DNA of 64,000 nt from Aricia agestis (taxonomy: Eukaryota > Arthropoda > Insecta > Lepidoptera > Lycaenidae), in contig NC_056416.1 of NCBI RefSeq assembly GCF_905147365.1, positions 7,398,001 through 7,462,000 on the forward strand. Reading direction: 5' to 3'. A program made the position numbers and the translations under genes. Of the stretch, positions 31,894-42,262 are shown one piece after another (position 1 is the first letter of the stretch; each line of letters opens with the position of its first letter). Below the pieces are notes generated by a model. That model was not told the origin of the DNA. It searched no databases and saw only the letters and a program-made list of their open reading frames with translations.

Positions 31894-32371
31894 TGTTACG
31901 GTACACGGTATACGGACATGTGGTGCCATCTAGCGGCAAACCAGCGAAACTGATCAGGGGACACACTACACATAAATCCCCTACTCAAAACTAGATGGCG
32001 CTAGATGGTACATGCTGGAGCCTCCTAGAAAGTTCCCATACTTGTTTACTTGTTTACGTGAATCGGGAACTTTCTGGAATTCGTCTCGCCATATAAAAAG
32101 CTGCAGGTAGAGGGCCGGAAATTCAGTTCGTTTTGAGCTATCATCAAGGCGATTTCGGAGTGACAACAAGTGATCAATAGTGAGTGAACCAGTGAAACCT
32201 GCGACTTGGCTACGACCTAGGACAGTGATAGTGCTTAGTGATTGGACCTAGTGATTAGTACTTGGACTTAGTGCTAAGTGTTGTGAGTTAGTGTTTAGTG
32301 CAGTGTTAATAAAGTCTTCAAGAGAGTCACCAGGTCTTTCTCTCCAAATCCTCGAACCCTAGCACGTAACA
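31894..32371 (+). mobile_element. Solo LTR of an LTR retrotransposon, 478 bp
   Basis: Starts TGTTACGG and ends ACGTAACA, so TG...CA with 7-bp inverted ends. It holds a TATA box (CCATATAAAAAGC, 32091-32100), an initiator-like TTCAGTTCG about 33 bases later, a TAGTGATT/TAGTGCT-rich R region, and AATAAA at 32308-32313. Flanks GAAT and GTAT differ at one base, consistent with a decayed 4-bp duplication as in Ty3-type elements. No tRNA primer site, polypurine tract or gag-pol follows. Confidence 0.75.
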
Positions 32372-32904
32372 GTATCAATCATTGTTAGGCGCGTTATATG
32401 ATAGATTTCTTTGACAGTTCATTGTTTACGTAAACTTAAGGTTGTTCATTGTTTACGTAAAATTGTTGTTTTATTATACCACATAATACTTACTCAGGCT
32501 ACTTAGAATTGCATTATACAATAAAATAAACAAATAAAATTGATAAAACAAACGCTTAATTACCTGCTACTATGGCGATTGTGCGATCAGAATCGGAAAT
32601 GTGGACGCGAGAATTTCAGTGATATTTTCGCGTATTACTATTTTTCTTTAATGAAAATCTTCAATTTTTCAGCACTATGACACGTCTTTCACTTTAATTA
32701 TTAATATTAATCACAGTAACATGTTGTTTTCACATTGTAAAACTAAATTTAAGCAAATTGAAAATCTTTGTTTTGTAAATTTTATGTCATAGAGTATTGA
32801 TACAACAAAGGGACAAATCTCAAAAGAGTGTTGCTATTGCTTAAAAAAAAAGTTTCACCTCCTAGATATTCTTGACGCACTATACGCTGGTAGCGTATGC
32901 TTAG

Positions 32905-33205
32905 AATACTTCTACAAGTAAGATTTTGCACCGAGGTATACCTGGTATACCGTGGTTCGGAAGGTGCTGAGAGAACTCCTGATTCTTTATAGATACAAGT
33001 TTGGGAGTTTCGGCGTTGTTTTAAAAACGGAAAGCATATGCTACTGTGAAAATTACATTCATCATCATCATCATCATCACTACCATATTATACCATGCAT
33101 CGTTCCATGGTTATGACTTATGAGCCTATAATGACCCTGTTATTGGTACTTTTCATAGTCTTTTAGATCGAGACTCGAGAGAATCAAGCGATAATTTAAA
33201 AAAAT
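32905..33205 (+). mobile_element. Heli-E segment, right part
   Basis: Resumes the Helitron composite with GTAAGATTTTGCACCGAGGT and runs through a (CAT)n tract (33058-33079) to GATCGAGACTCGAG. The first bases (32888-32912) contain TGGTAGCGTATGCTTAGAAT in the opposite orientation to the family. Confidence 0.7.
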
Positions 33206-33577
33206 GATACCTACCTAATATTATAAACTTGAAGAGTATGTTTGCTTGAACGCGTTAATCTCAGGAACTACATGTACGATTTTAAAACTTATTTCAGTGT
33301 TAGATAGCTAATTTATCGAGTAAGACTATAGGCTATATATTATCACACTAAGGCTAATACGACCGAAGAAACGCAGGAAAATGTGGGGAAAACGGGGGAA
33401 ATATTAGAAATTACAAACTACTGGAGCAATTTTTATGGCAATATTAAGCTCAGATATAGAGTAGACCAAGTGAAGGGAGTAGATATATAGAATAGACATA
33501 AACTTTTTTTTATGGGAAAATGTACGGTTTCTGTAAAATTCCTAATTTACGCGGGCGAAGCCGCGCGGGACATCTGG
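33206..33577 (+). mobile_element. Heli-B, complete copy
   Basis: Mirror of 2210-2572. Ends with the hairpin CGCGGGCGAAGCCGCG, CGGGACAT and CTGG|T. The 5' TC is not preserved (TACCTACCTAATATTATAAA). Confidence 0.75.
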
Positions 33578-34560
33578 TAATAATATATTAATATTATGTG
33601 CATTACACGACATAGATAGTGGTCAATTGTTGTATCGACATCCCCTAATTTAGGAAGGCGTTTATTTGCGGAAATCCATGATCCATAAAGAGATTTATTG
33701 TGGGGTCTCTACTCTCGACACCGACGTCCGCCTCTGACACAATAATGTAAGCTTGTGTTCGATTATACTAAATAAACTATTTCTTTTTTACCAGAGAAAG
33801 TATAACATTATTTTTCAGTATTAACTTAGTATTTTATCCTAATCCATCTCGTCTTTGAGCCAATTTTCGATATACTCTAAATCTTTTTACATACGGGTGA
33901 TTAGACATTAGATACGGGTGTAAAAGGGTTTAAAATAATTTAAATCTACTTATATCCATCATCACAAATTTTGTAATACTTCATAATACTTATGAAAGTA
34001 GGACTGGTGATTGGTGAGACCCCAAACGGCAGCCGGCTGCAGCATAACAATTGAAAATCTTTTGTGTCTGCGATACCCACGATGGAGGTGTTAATTAATA
34101 TGCATTAGATATTTTAAAATTCGTCGTTCATATAAAAATTGAAATTTTATTAATTTTATGTAATAATTATAATGTAAATTGATAGCCAACACTTAGGTCC
34201 CCTGGGTAACGATAAATGACATGAAAGACTATAAATAAATAATAATATCCTTAATTAACTTAAATTCAATGTATTTTTAAATCCCTGAAAATAGAGTCTA
34301 AATAACAACAACATCTATGAAAGGTCTCCTTTGTTTTTAAAGCGCAAATTAGATTTTTTTACTCTTAATTGACTTTGCGAAGCTTTTGACTTTTATTTTT
34401 ATTCCAAAGCTTCGAACGAGTAATGGATATCATATTTATTTAACGTTTAAAATATAAATATCCCGTTTTATTTTGTGAAATAACATTATCATACTGGGAA
34501 GAATTAATATATTTTAAAGTCAGGTATTCTATTGCACTGGTATTTTCCTGATTTTTAGTT
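33578..34560. other. Unassigned AT-rich stretch
   Basis: No gene or recognised repeat. A short family F remnant (GCTAAGTGCGAGT, AGACAGACAG) lies at about 34570-34660, just beyond it. Confidence 0.3.
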
Positions 34561-34740
34561 ACAAAGCTTCTAAAAAAATCAGCTAAGTGCGAGTTACTAT
34601 TATAGAGCAAAAAAAGACCGGTTAAAGACATACAGACAGACAGATGAACAGACAACGAAGTCTTAATACCTAGGTAACACTGAAAACGTTAAGAAACTGA
34701 AAAATGGCTTAATGTAGAAAGTTGCCAATACTTTTATTGC

Positions 34741-35919
34741 TTTTCGAAGTAATCTCCGTTCCTCTCTACACATTCGTCGCATTCGATGCAACCACTGAAA
34801 AAAGCGGTGGGCCCAGTCTTCCTTAGAGGTCTCTTCTATGGAATTTTCGTACGCTTTTTACGCATCTTCAGGCCACGTAAAGCGAATACCTTAAATTTTA
34901 TCTTTAGTTCTTGGGAATAATTAATATGCAAGTCGTAGAGCCCCAGGTAAGGACTGTATGGCAGTTGACTCGCTATCTCGCTAGCGCTAATTATGAGATA
35001 ATGAATTATGAATTTCGGCACCTGCCATAGTCAAATATTCAACTGTCCGTTTTGCGGACTCGCGCTGCGCTGCGCTGCACAGCGCGCAGTGAAGGAGGAT
35101 CCTGCTTCGAAGGCGCTGTTGTCGAAATTTTTTAAAGACAATAGAACAGGCAAAAAGCGATAGACATACCAGTCTGCAGTAACTATCCTTTCATTTTCTA
35201 GCACAACTGTCGCAAAATTACCTTACCGACCAAAGAATGAGGCAATCATATTTTTCCTTGACTCCTTTTCTTTACCTTAGTTGGCTCGAAAGAAAACACA
35301 TACTGAGCTGATTGTCTTTTGGTTTTGGGTTCGTAGCAATATATCCAGCTTACATCACCTGTGACGATGTCGCTTCCAGACGCCTAAGGGCGAAGCCAAA
35401 CGAGCGTAATTTGTGAGTCGTGAGCCGCAGAATTTCTGCCGGGCAGATTTTTTTTCATACAAATCACGACTCACAAAATAACGCTCGTGTGAATCAAACA
35501 GGACTTTTGTATGAAACTGAATGCATCAGAATTCTGCCCGGCAGAAATTCTGCGACTCACAACTCACAAATTACGCTCGTTTGGCTTCGCCCTAAATGTT
35601 CATGTAACATTTTTTGAACATGACTCATAGCAATGCTTAGGCTTGCCCGTATCTGCTGATAGGTCACTCTTTTATTTTCCTCTATCATATTGCGTTGCAC
35701 AGCACTGATCTAATCTTCAGTAGTCGCTGTTAAAGGACGTCCCTCACGCGGATCATCACTGAGATCGCTACGTCCACGCTTAAACTCGTTAAACCAACTG
35801 TAAATAGTGGCACGAGATGGGGCTTCATTAAGAAATGCTAATCATAGCTTTGTTGTTGAGTAAGCCCACAACGAAAGTCACAAAAATCATTAACGAAAAT
35901 TTTCTCGCGGTAGGTTCAT
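34741..35919 (-). pseudogene. Second mariner transposase, heavily decayed and interrupted by a MITE
   Basis: Read across frames, the minus strand gives recognisable mariner transposase blocks: DFRCGLTQQQ; EAPSRATIYSWFNEFKRGR; DDPREGRPLTATTED; RVTYQQIRASLSIAMSHVQ; then, after a 205-bp MITE, DIVTGDVSWIYCY (first catalytic Asp kept, Glu of the usual DES lost); and the C-terminal end near FEKQ at 34741-34755. There are several stops and frameshifts, and about 35 residues are missing around the MITE and most of the middle is shortened. It differs in sequence from the mariner at 28093, so it belongs to another mariner lineage. Dead. Confidence 0.75.
35388..35592. mobile_element. Palindromic MITE, 205 bp, TAA target duplication
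   Basis: Arms start GGGCGAAGCCAAACGAGCGT and extend about 60 bp through TTTGTGAGTCGTGA and GAATTTCTGCCGGGCAG. TAA flanks both sides (35385-35387, 35593-35595). A 3-bp TWA duplication with GGG ends fits PIF/Harbinger. It sits inside the decayed mariner. Confidence 0.85.
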
Positions 35920-36023
35920 TTTCACGTGTAACAAGAATTTTAGATTTGCCGCCAATTCACAAAAACAAAATATTGTGACGTGTAATGGTGGTAAATGGTA
36001 CACGGGTCGATTTTAGTCGTGCG

Positions 36024-36310
36024 CATGGGCGTACCGAGGGGGAGGGGGGCAGGGGGGGCCGCTGCCCCCCTTGGATCATGTTGACGTCCCTACTAAGTAT
36101 ATTATCTATTACTTTTATCTATAAAAATTAAAAATTAAGAAAACGAAATTTTGCCATTTGTTTGCAATACAATATTTGTGCAACTAAAAATATTTTTTTT
36201 ATTCTTTATAAACACCTAGCTTATGAAAAATCTGATTTGCCCCCCCCCCCCCTGGCACCAGAACCTGGGTAATTTGCCCCCCCCGGGCCCAGAACCTGGG
36301 TACGCCAATG
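36024..36310. mobile_element. hAT-type MITE with GC-rich ends, 287 bp
   Basis: Ends CATGGGCGTACCGAGG and CCTGGGTACGCCAATG, flanked by a perfect 8-bp duplication GTCGTGCG (36016-36023, 36311-36318). Interior has G-runs and C-runs (36240-36252 and 36278-36285). No coding capacity. Confidence 0.88.
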
Positions 36311-36318
36311 GTCGTGCG

Positions 36319-36483
36319 GCAAGTCATTAGTCGAATCGCCTGTCCAAGCCGAATCGCCATTCGCCACCCCATTTGCAATCGGCTTGATCCGCATGCGGCG
36401 TAGCCGAATTGCCATTTAGACAGTCGATTTTCACCGTGCGGCGTAAATCGTGCGGCTGTAGTCACCCGTCTAAACCCCGCATA
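36319..36483. repeat. Low-copy GC-richer repeat that hosted the hAT MITE
   Basis: CGTGCGGC-type words on both sides (GTCGTGCGGCAAGTC; CACCGTGCGGCGTAAATC; CGTGCGGCTGTAGTCACC). Looks like a simple inverted-repeat element with ACGGGT.GA ends into which the MITE inserted. Not classified. Confidence 0.4.
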
Positions 36484-36524
36484 ATTGCGCCACAGGCTAA
36501 AAAAGATTGGGAACCCCTGCTGTA
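36484..36524 (-). mobile_element. hAT terminal fragment (CAGGGGTTCCCAATC)
   Basis: Minus strand reads GCAGGGGTTCCCAATCTTTT, then TTAGCCTGTGGCGC, the same end as the hAT elements at 47462 and 51301. Confidence 0.6.
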
Positions 36525-37086
36525 GACCATTGCTTATTAAGACATTAGCTTGGCCTTGGGAATAATAAATACTAATATGTTTACGTATACGCCAAACAAT
36601 ACAATATTTACATCGAAAACATATTCAAATAATAGCTTGTGGTGATGTTAATACCTCAGCGCGAGTATAATGATAGGCTTGTTTGGAAAATTATTACGTT
36701 GTTGGAGTGTATTAATAATACAATGTGGGTTAATCACTGAATTTATTAATTATATTTTATTACACCCTTTGTTTCATGGTTTGTTTGAGTGCAACTACAA
36801 AATTTTCCATGTTTTATTAAAATTATTGTATTTCGAACATAATAAGGCAACGAACCAGTAGGGGATAAAATTAATAATTGTAGATATATCGTACTATCTC
36901 TCTTCTTCTTTACATTCACATAAAAGACAATAATTGACATAATTGACAAAACGCATCATGTCTTCCTCTTGATAAACGATTCACAATGACCCAGACGGCC
37001 GCAATCAGAGACATTAAATTAAACTTCAATTTGATTGGGAGTTTGACATAATATAATGTTTTGGGCGTATGTCAAAATCTTAGTTT
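36525..37086. other. Unassigned AT-rich stretch
   Basis: No gene or repeat seen. Confidence 0.3.
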
Positions 37087-37452
37087 CTAGAGATGGCCCA
37101 ATGGTCGAAATTCGACCTTTTCTTTTGGCTCCCCTTTAAAAGTACCTATTGACTGTTTCAGATTTAATAAAAAAACAACAATCCATTTTTAATTTGACAA
37201 CAGACTTCAACCATAAATAAACAAAAGAGATAATTCGTATGTATAGGCTTGTCATTGAAAATATAGTAGTGTGCAAATTGTAGTGTGTGTAATGTTTTAT
37301 TTATTAAAAAAATGTAAGATTTAAAAGAATAATTTCAATATAATATTAGCTCGATGCACTCCTTCACCATATAAACTATAACTGTGCAAAATTTCATTTA
37401 CCTACGTTTCCGCATTTCTCGTCAAAAGGGATCCAGTTTTTCGCTCGCGTAT
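37087..37452 (-). repeat. Family H dispersed repeat
   Basis: About 370 bp matching 57059-57437 in inverse orientation: TAATACGCGAGCGAAAAAC, CGGAAACGTAGG, GGTGAAGGAGTGCATCGAGC, ACTACAAT, GACAAGCCTATAC, GTTGAAGTCTGTTGTCAAAT and ACCATTGGGC. No frame, no clear ends. Confidence 0.75.
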
Positions 37453-38265
37453 TAACTACTAATATAATAATAATGAATAAAGTAATGAGTAATTAATATT
37501 CGGCTCTGAGTACGGCAGTTAGTCTACATAAGAATCCACAATTGTTAAGTTTAGAAATACTAGAATATATATTTTGTATAGGAACCATTAATATTCATAA
37601 AAATACTTCAATGGATTAATAGCGATGGTGACACCTCGTGTCAAGGCGGCAATTTCCACTCTGTCACTATGACGCCAAAGATGATTTACCTTATCGGCTA
37701 TTGTTCATTATCGCAAGGCAAAAACCGCAGCGCAATGTCGTCATCGTGACGCTCCACGATTTCGCTAAAAGCCAAACGCCATATTCGATTAAACAAATCG
37801 TTTACCTATATACTATACTATCAGGGAAACTAATACATATTTCATATTTGGTACAAATAATGTTACAAAAGAGACCAAAGACTGTAGACGATTCGTATTA
37901 AAAACCACTAACCAGCTAATAGGTAACTACTTGCTTTTGTTTACTGAACGATCAACGAAATAGAGACTTAATGGAGCTTTAATCCATCTTTAATTGATTT
38001 CTGCTAACAAGAGTGCTAGTGAGCGGAAATTTCCCATGCACCCTGTCCAATGTCCTTACAACAGTTATTAGACAATCACACTCGGAAATTGGAACGAGAG
38101 CACACCTTGGGGTAGCACTTTAAATAACAGACAGACAACAAGATTTACTATATTCATAGGACAGAATATGATGTATAGTTTGTTATACAGAGTCAATGTT
38201 TATATTCTGTTTCAAGGCTTTTGCAGAACTAGCACTTTAGTGCTGAAGCTTTCTCATGGTCAAGA
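37453..38265. other. Unassigned stretch
   Basis: No gene with recognisable motif. The frame at 37638-37901 has no alternative support. Confidence 0.3.
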
Positions 38266-38576
38266 CTTTTTTTTATGAAATAAGGGGGCAAACGAGCAAA
38301 CGGGTCACCGTCTGGACTTCCGTCGCCGTTGGACACTCGCAGCATCAGAAAAACTGCAGGTGCGTTGCCGGCCTTTTAAGAGGGAATAGGGTAATAGGGG
38401 AGGGTAGGGATGGGAAGGGAAGGGAATAGGGTAGGGGATTGGGCCTCCGGTAAACTCACTAACTCGGCGAAACACAGCGCAAGCCCTGTTTCACGCCGGT
38501 TTTCTGTGAGAACGTGGTATTTCTCCGGTCGAGCCGGCCCATTCGTGCCGAAGTGCCGAAGATGGCTCTCCCACGT
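38266..38576 (-). mobile_element. SINE-A copy 6
   Basis: Full length apart from small indels: a 9-base gap in CATCAGGTGACC and a duplicated GTGCCGAA in the head (AAGTGCCGAAGATGG). Confidence 0.85.
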
Positions 38577-38990
38577 TTCTTTCAGGAAATTCATTCTGCA
38601 AAGTCTCAAACCACAAATAAATAATTATTTAAGTACCCTGTAAATATACTGTGATATCGACTAAATGATAGTAATTTAACAGAAAATGTTCCTCTTTTGC
38701 TTTAAAAGAGATCTTCAATGTTAATTACACTTTTAAGAACTTCTTTTGTTTTAGCTAACAATTTAGGTAAACCAATATTTGCTCGCTTGTTATTTTCGCG
38801 ATAATTACAGTGACTTTGATGGAGGTTGACAAGTGACGGGCTGGCGAGTACTGGCGACGGATCGTTTAGTCTCCTGAATGCGCGTCACTTCGCACCTCCT
38901 AAACGTTGTAGAATTTATTGAGATACTAGAAGTTATTCCCTAATTTTTCGTGCGATATTCGGTATAACTTATCGCGATTAAAGATTAAAA
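38577..38990. other. Unassigned stretch
   Basis: No gene or recognised repeat. Confidence 0.3.
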
Positions 38991-39259
38991 GTATCTGGAT
39001 GACCGAGCTTTGCTCGGTATAGCAAACACTCATTGACTTCATGTTACTTAATAACGCCATCTGCTGGTCGTTAAAACAATTAGTTCGCCAATAGATGTCA
39101 GGAAGAGTCATATTTTTCAGTTTATCGATTATCGATAAAACACGAATAAAAAGACATTTTCTGAAAATGATTCCTAGCTAGATCGATTTATCGCCCCCGA
39201 AACCCCCTATATACATATATAAATTTCATGAAAATCGTTGGAGCCGATTCCGAGATTCC

Positions 39260-39261
<2 letters not shown>
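38991..39261 (-). mobile_element. Heli-C repeat, near-complete
   Basis: Minus-strand 3' end with hairpin ACCGAGCAAAGCTCGGT then CATCCAGATAC. Body has GGGGGTTTCGGGGGCGATAA and AATCTCGGAATCGGCTCC. The 5' side runs straight into a long (TA)n. Confidence 0.6.

Positions 39262-39337
<76 letters not shown>
39262..39337. repeat. (TA)38 microsatellite
   Basis: Perfect TA run at the 5' edge of Heli-C, where the sister copy at 51900 has only short TATATATA. It grew from the element's own end. Confidence 0.97.
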
Positions 39338-39339
<2 letters not shown>

Positions 39340-40704
39340 TGGTGCTAGGTGCTAGGTATTGCTAGGCTAGGTATTGCTGTCAGACTTCGAAAAAATCTGT
39401 ACCCATATTTCTGCTAAGAATATAACTTAAATGGTCTAGCAAAAACTTAAAAATAAATTTGTCTGAATCACAAGGTTCTAGATTAAGTTTCTTTCAAAGA
39501 ATTCTTTGAAGTGAAATAAGATGATAGCAATAAAAGAATAAGCCGGTATACATTGAAATAAGCTTCTATAGACGGCTTAGGTAACCCCGGCAACAAGTTG
39601 TATTTGTGAGAAATATTATTTATAACCTGAAGCCAACAACTAGAAACATTCGTAAAACTTTTTCCTGATTGTTCCTTAGTTCAAACGTTAATACAGCTTC
39701 GATTCAGGCCAGATCCTATTGTACACAAAAATTGTATTCTGATCTCATAATACTAGAGATCGCCCAAATAATATACGTCTACGTCGGTCGTCGAGCACGT
39801 CAAACGATTAATTTTTTTAACATTCGACCATAAAGTTAATATACCTAGCGGAATATATTAACTTTATGCATTCGACCAATCAATCGGGGTAAGTATACCA
39901 GTAAAATAATAAAATGAGCTATTTAGCTATTAGCTATTTAACTATTTAGCTTTAGTCGTGAGCTATTTAGCTGCAAAATGTGGCATGATTTCCGATGGGA
40001 TTTCTTTTAGTTTAAGTCTTGAGCTATAAGCCCAAGTGGCTATGTAGAATGCAAGATAAGCGTTCCTCCATTACGCTAAAGAGCATCTGGGTATAAAACA
40101 TTGTGTCTCGGGAGTCGGCTCCCGAGACACGATGGAAACTCAACCTAGTCCTTGCCGCCAATTTATCAACAGCCTAAGCCCTAAAGACACTAAACAGAAA
40201 TTCGACGTACTTTATAATATTCAATTGCCTCTAATTTAAAACAAACCTTTTATGACAATATTGGCCACTTTAATCTTGTTCAAGTTGAATAAATCACATA
40301 AAATGAGAAGGAAAACCATTTTCTCAAACATTTGCAAGTGATGTCTAACGAAGTATAAATTATTGATTTACAAAAATATGTTAGATAAGAATTTTATATT
40401 ATTTCTCAGTAAGTATAAAATAAATTTAAAAAAGCCGTATTCAAATATTTTATATACCGAAACAGCGGGATAAAATAAGTAATTTTAATATTACAATATT
40501 ATTGTGTAAAATAGTTATATGATGGTATAATCGCTGTATAACTTCCACGCATATTTTACAGCACTTAATTCCATTGTTTTTAAATTGCTATATTTTACGA
40601 ACTTATATTATGCTGAATAAAATAATAAAATTAAACAAATGAAAAACCCAAAAAGATCTAATTAAAAAAAGACAAAATTAAATTATTTAAGAAATCTTTT
40701 AAAC
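39338..40704. other. Unassigned AT-rich stretch with one strong hairpin
   Basis: No gene. Small AGCTATTTAGCT-type palindromic words cluster at 39912-39975. A perfect 12-bp stem-loop lies at 40103-40130. Confidence 0.35.
40103..40130. repeat. Perfect 12-bp GC-rich hairpin
   Basis: GTGTCTCGGGAG, loop TCGG, CTCCCGAGACAC. Stands alone in AT-rich unique sequence, not part of a seen repeat. Confidence 0.85.
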
Positions 40705-40938
40705 GTTTTACAAAATTACCGCGAGAGGACCACCTATACCTTGAGGGTGGAGCGTCTGCACTCTCGCCACAAAGTGAATTTCAGTTCCTTTGTGGTGAGA
40801 GTGCCGACTCAAGTTTTATCCATCTTCGAGGTGGAGGAGTTCTGGCCCGCCGGGGTAGATTACCGGAGGTTCCGGGGGAGGCTCCCGAACGAAGCGCGCA
40901 TCACGTCGCCGAAAGAGACTTTACGTGATAAAGTGTAG
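40705..40938 (+). pseudogene. C-terminal part of a LINE ORF1-like (gag-like) protein
   Basis: Open from QNYRERTTYTLRVERLHSRH to the TAG after LRDKV. It contains SSFVVRVPTQ and then EEFWPAGVDYRRFRGRLP, a WP.G..YR.F block I associate with ORF1-type nucleic-acid-binding proteins of Jockey/CR1-like LINEs and of PHD-type transposon proteins in Lepidoptera. No zinc knuckle and no start are present, so this is 5'-truncated. It is followed directly by a 3' tail instead of ORF2, so the unit is a half-LINE or an internal-deletion product. Clade not decided. Confidence 0.6.
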
Positions 40939-41141
40939 TGTGATTCTGTGTGGGAATGTGTAAATAATATATTAAGTACGGTATATTAGGATAAAATTGT
41001 TTGGCATGCATCCGTTGTCTGATTGCCATAACACAAGTTTTTATATAAGCATGGGATTAGACAACGTGATGTACGCTACTTAGCTTTTATACTATTGTAT
41101 ATTATAGTATGCTTAATAAAGAATTTGAATTTGAATATATT
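40939..41141 (+). mobile_element. 3' UTR and tail of the half-LINE
   Basis: Contains CCGTTGTCTGATTGCCATAA, CACAAGTTTTTATATAAGC, ATGGGATTAGACAACGTGAT, then AATAAA and a GAATTT repeat tail. The middle part aligns with the 3' tail of the tRNA-SINE at 62797-63070. Confidence 0.65.
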
Positions 41142-41260
41142 TCCGTATGCTTCAACATAATATTATTTATCTTTTTTAAACTAAAAAAAAAACAAAGCAT
41201 GAATAATCTTTGCCAAGCATCATCAGTCATCTTTGTATACTTACAAAATAAGTAAAAATT

Positions 41261-41585
41261 CCATGCTTCGGCACGAATGGGCCGGCTCGACCGGAGAAAT
41301 ACCACGTTCTCACAGAAAACCGGCGTGAAACAGCGCTTACGCTGTGTTCCGCCGAGTGAGTGAGTTTACCGGAGGCCCAATCCCCTACCCTATTCCCTTC
41401 CCTACCCTCCCCTATTCCCTTCCCTTCTTATCCCTACCCTCCCCTATTACCCTTATTCCCTCTAAAAAGGCCGGCAACGCACCTGCAGCTCTTCTGATTC
41501 TGCGAGTGTCCATGGGCGACGGAAGTTGCTTTCCATCAGGTGACCCGTTAGCTCGTTTGCCCCCCTCATTTCATTAAAAAAAAAA
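41261..41585 (+). mobile_element. SINE-A copy 7, 5' trimmed
   Basis: Lacks the first 14 bases of the head, otherwise complete with A-run. Its tail lies six bases from copy 8, which is in opposite orientation: a tail-to-tail pair. Confidence 0.85.
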
Positions 41586-41590
41586 CCTTC

Positions 41591-41925
41591 TTTTTTATGA
41601 AATAAGGTGGCAAACGAGCAAACGGGTCACCTGATGGAAAGTAACTACCGTCGCCGTTGGACACTCGCAACATTAGAAGAGCTACAGGTGCGTTGCCGGC
41701 CTTTCAAGAGGGAATACGCTCTCTTCTTGAATGTAATTGCAGTTCGTATAGGTCCGGAAATACTGCTGGTGACAGTTCCAGAGTTTTACAGTGCGCGGCA
41801 GAAAGTTACGCGAAAAACGCTCCGTGGAAGACTGCCACCCATTAAGGTGATGTGGATGGTATATTTTTCGCGTGGGGCGATGGCGAAAAGTTGCAAAAGG
41901 TATAATTCCGATTTATTTATGGGAT
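41591..41925 (-). mobile_element. SINE-A related element, copy 8, with a different 5' body
   Basis: Shares only the 3' tail (GGCCGGCAACGCACCTG, CATCAGGTGACCCGTTTG, TTATTTCAT, A-run) with SINE-A. The 5' body is unrelated: CTTCCACGGAGCGTTTTTCG, CTGCCGCGCACTGTAAAACT, TATTTCCGGACCTATACGAA and GAGAGCGTATTCC. I know this body as a common lepidopteran repeat. Open frames across it are by-products. Confidence 0.8.
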
Positions 41926-41928
41926 TGG

Positions 41929-42106
41929 ATGGCGTAATTTTATTTATGGGACATATAGGGGGGGTCAACAGAAGCTTAACCTCAAGTTTGTAGAATCGCC
42001 ACTCTTGTCCAAGATGGCGGCTGGGGTACAAGAGTGGCGACCCCACAAACTTGAGGTTAAGCTTCTATTGACCCCCCCTACATGTTCCAAAAATAAAATT
42101 GCGTCC
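41929..42106. mobile_element. Palindromic MITE, 178 bp
   Basis: Arms pair from GGCGTAATTTTATTTATG through AGGGGGGGTCAA, AGAAGCTTAACCTCAAGTTT and CGCCACTCTTGT, with a short spacer around CCAAGATGGCGGCTGGGG. No clear target duplication. Confidence 0.75.
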
Positions 42107-42262
42107 TCTAATAAATACAAAGCTCATGTAACATTTCAATGGACTAGTAACCGTAGATACCCCTTGTTGCAATAAAAAGTAAAAACTCTGTGTTCTTTCC
42201 CGGGGCCCAAGTCTATTGTGTCTCGTCTCTATACGCATTCAAATCTTCATTCAAAAAATTAG

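Larger units (their letters stand above)
29891..32880. mobile_element. 2.99-kb insertion in the Helitron composite, probable DNA transposon relic
   Basis: Comparing the uninterrupted copy at 2210-3265 with this one shows that everything between TATA (29887-29890) and TATA (32881-32884) is extra. Ends are GCCCGTCAAAAAAG and CTTGACGCAC, a weak inverted pair sharing CGTCAA. It contains a 46-bp-arm inverted-repeat element, a solo LTR and a possible terminal exon. Removing the nested parts leaves about 1.95 kb. Class unknown. Confidence 0.5.

Noticed and set aside
32560..32700. Upstream exon of the small gene ending at 31241
   Set aside because: CAG|GTAATT is a fair donor, but the preceding frame has stops (TAGTAG) directly before it and no start, so only the terminal exon is listed, at low confidence.
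41607..41993. 128-codon frame
   Set aside because: It is the antisense reading of a common retroposon tail and body running into a palindromic MITE.
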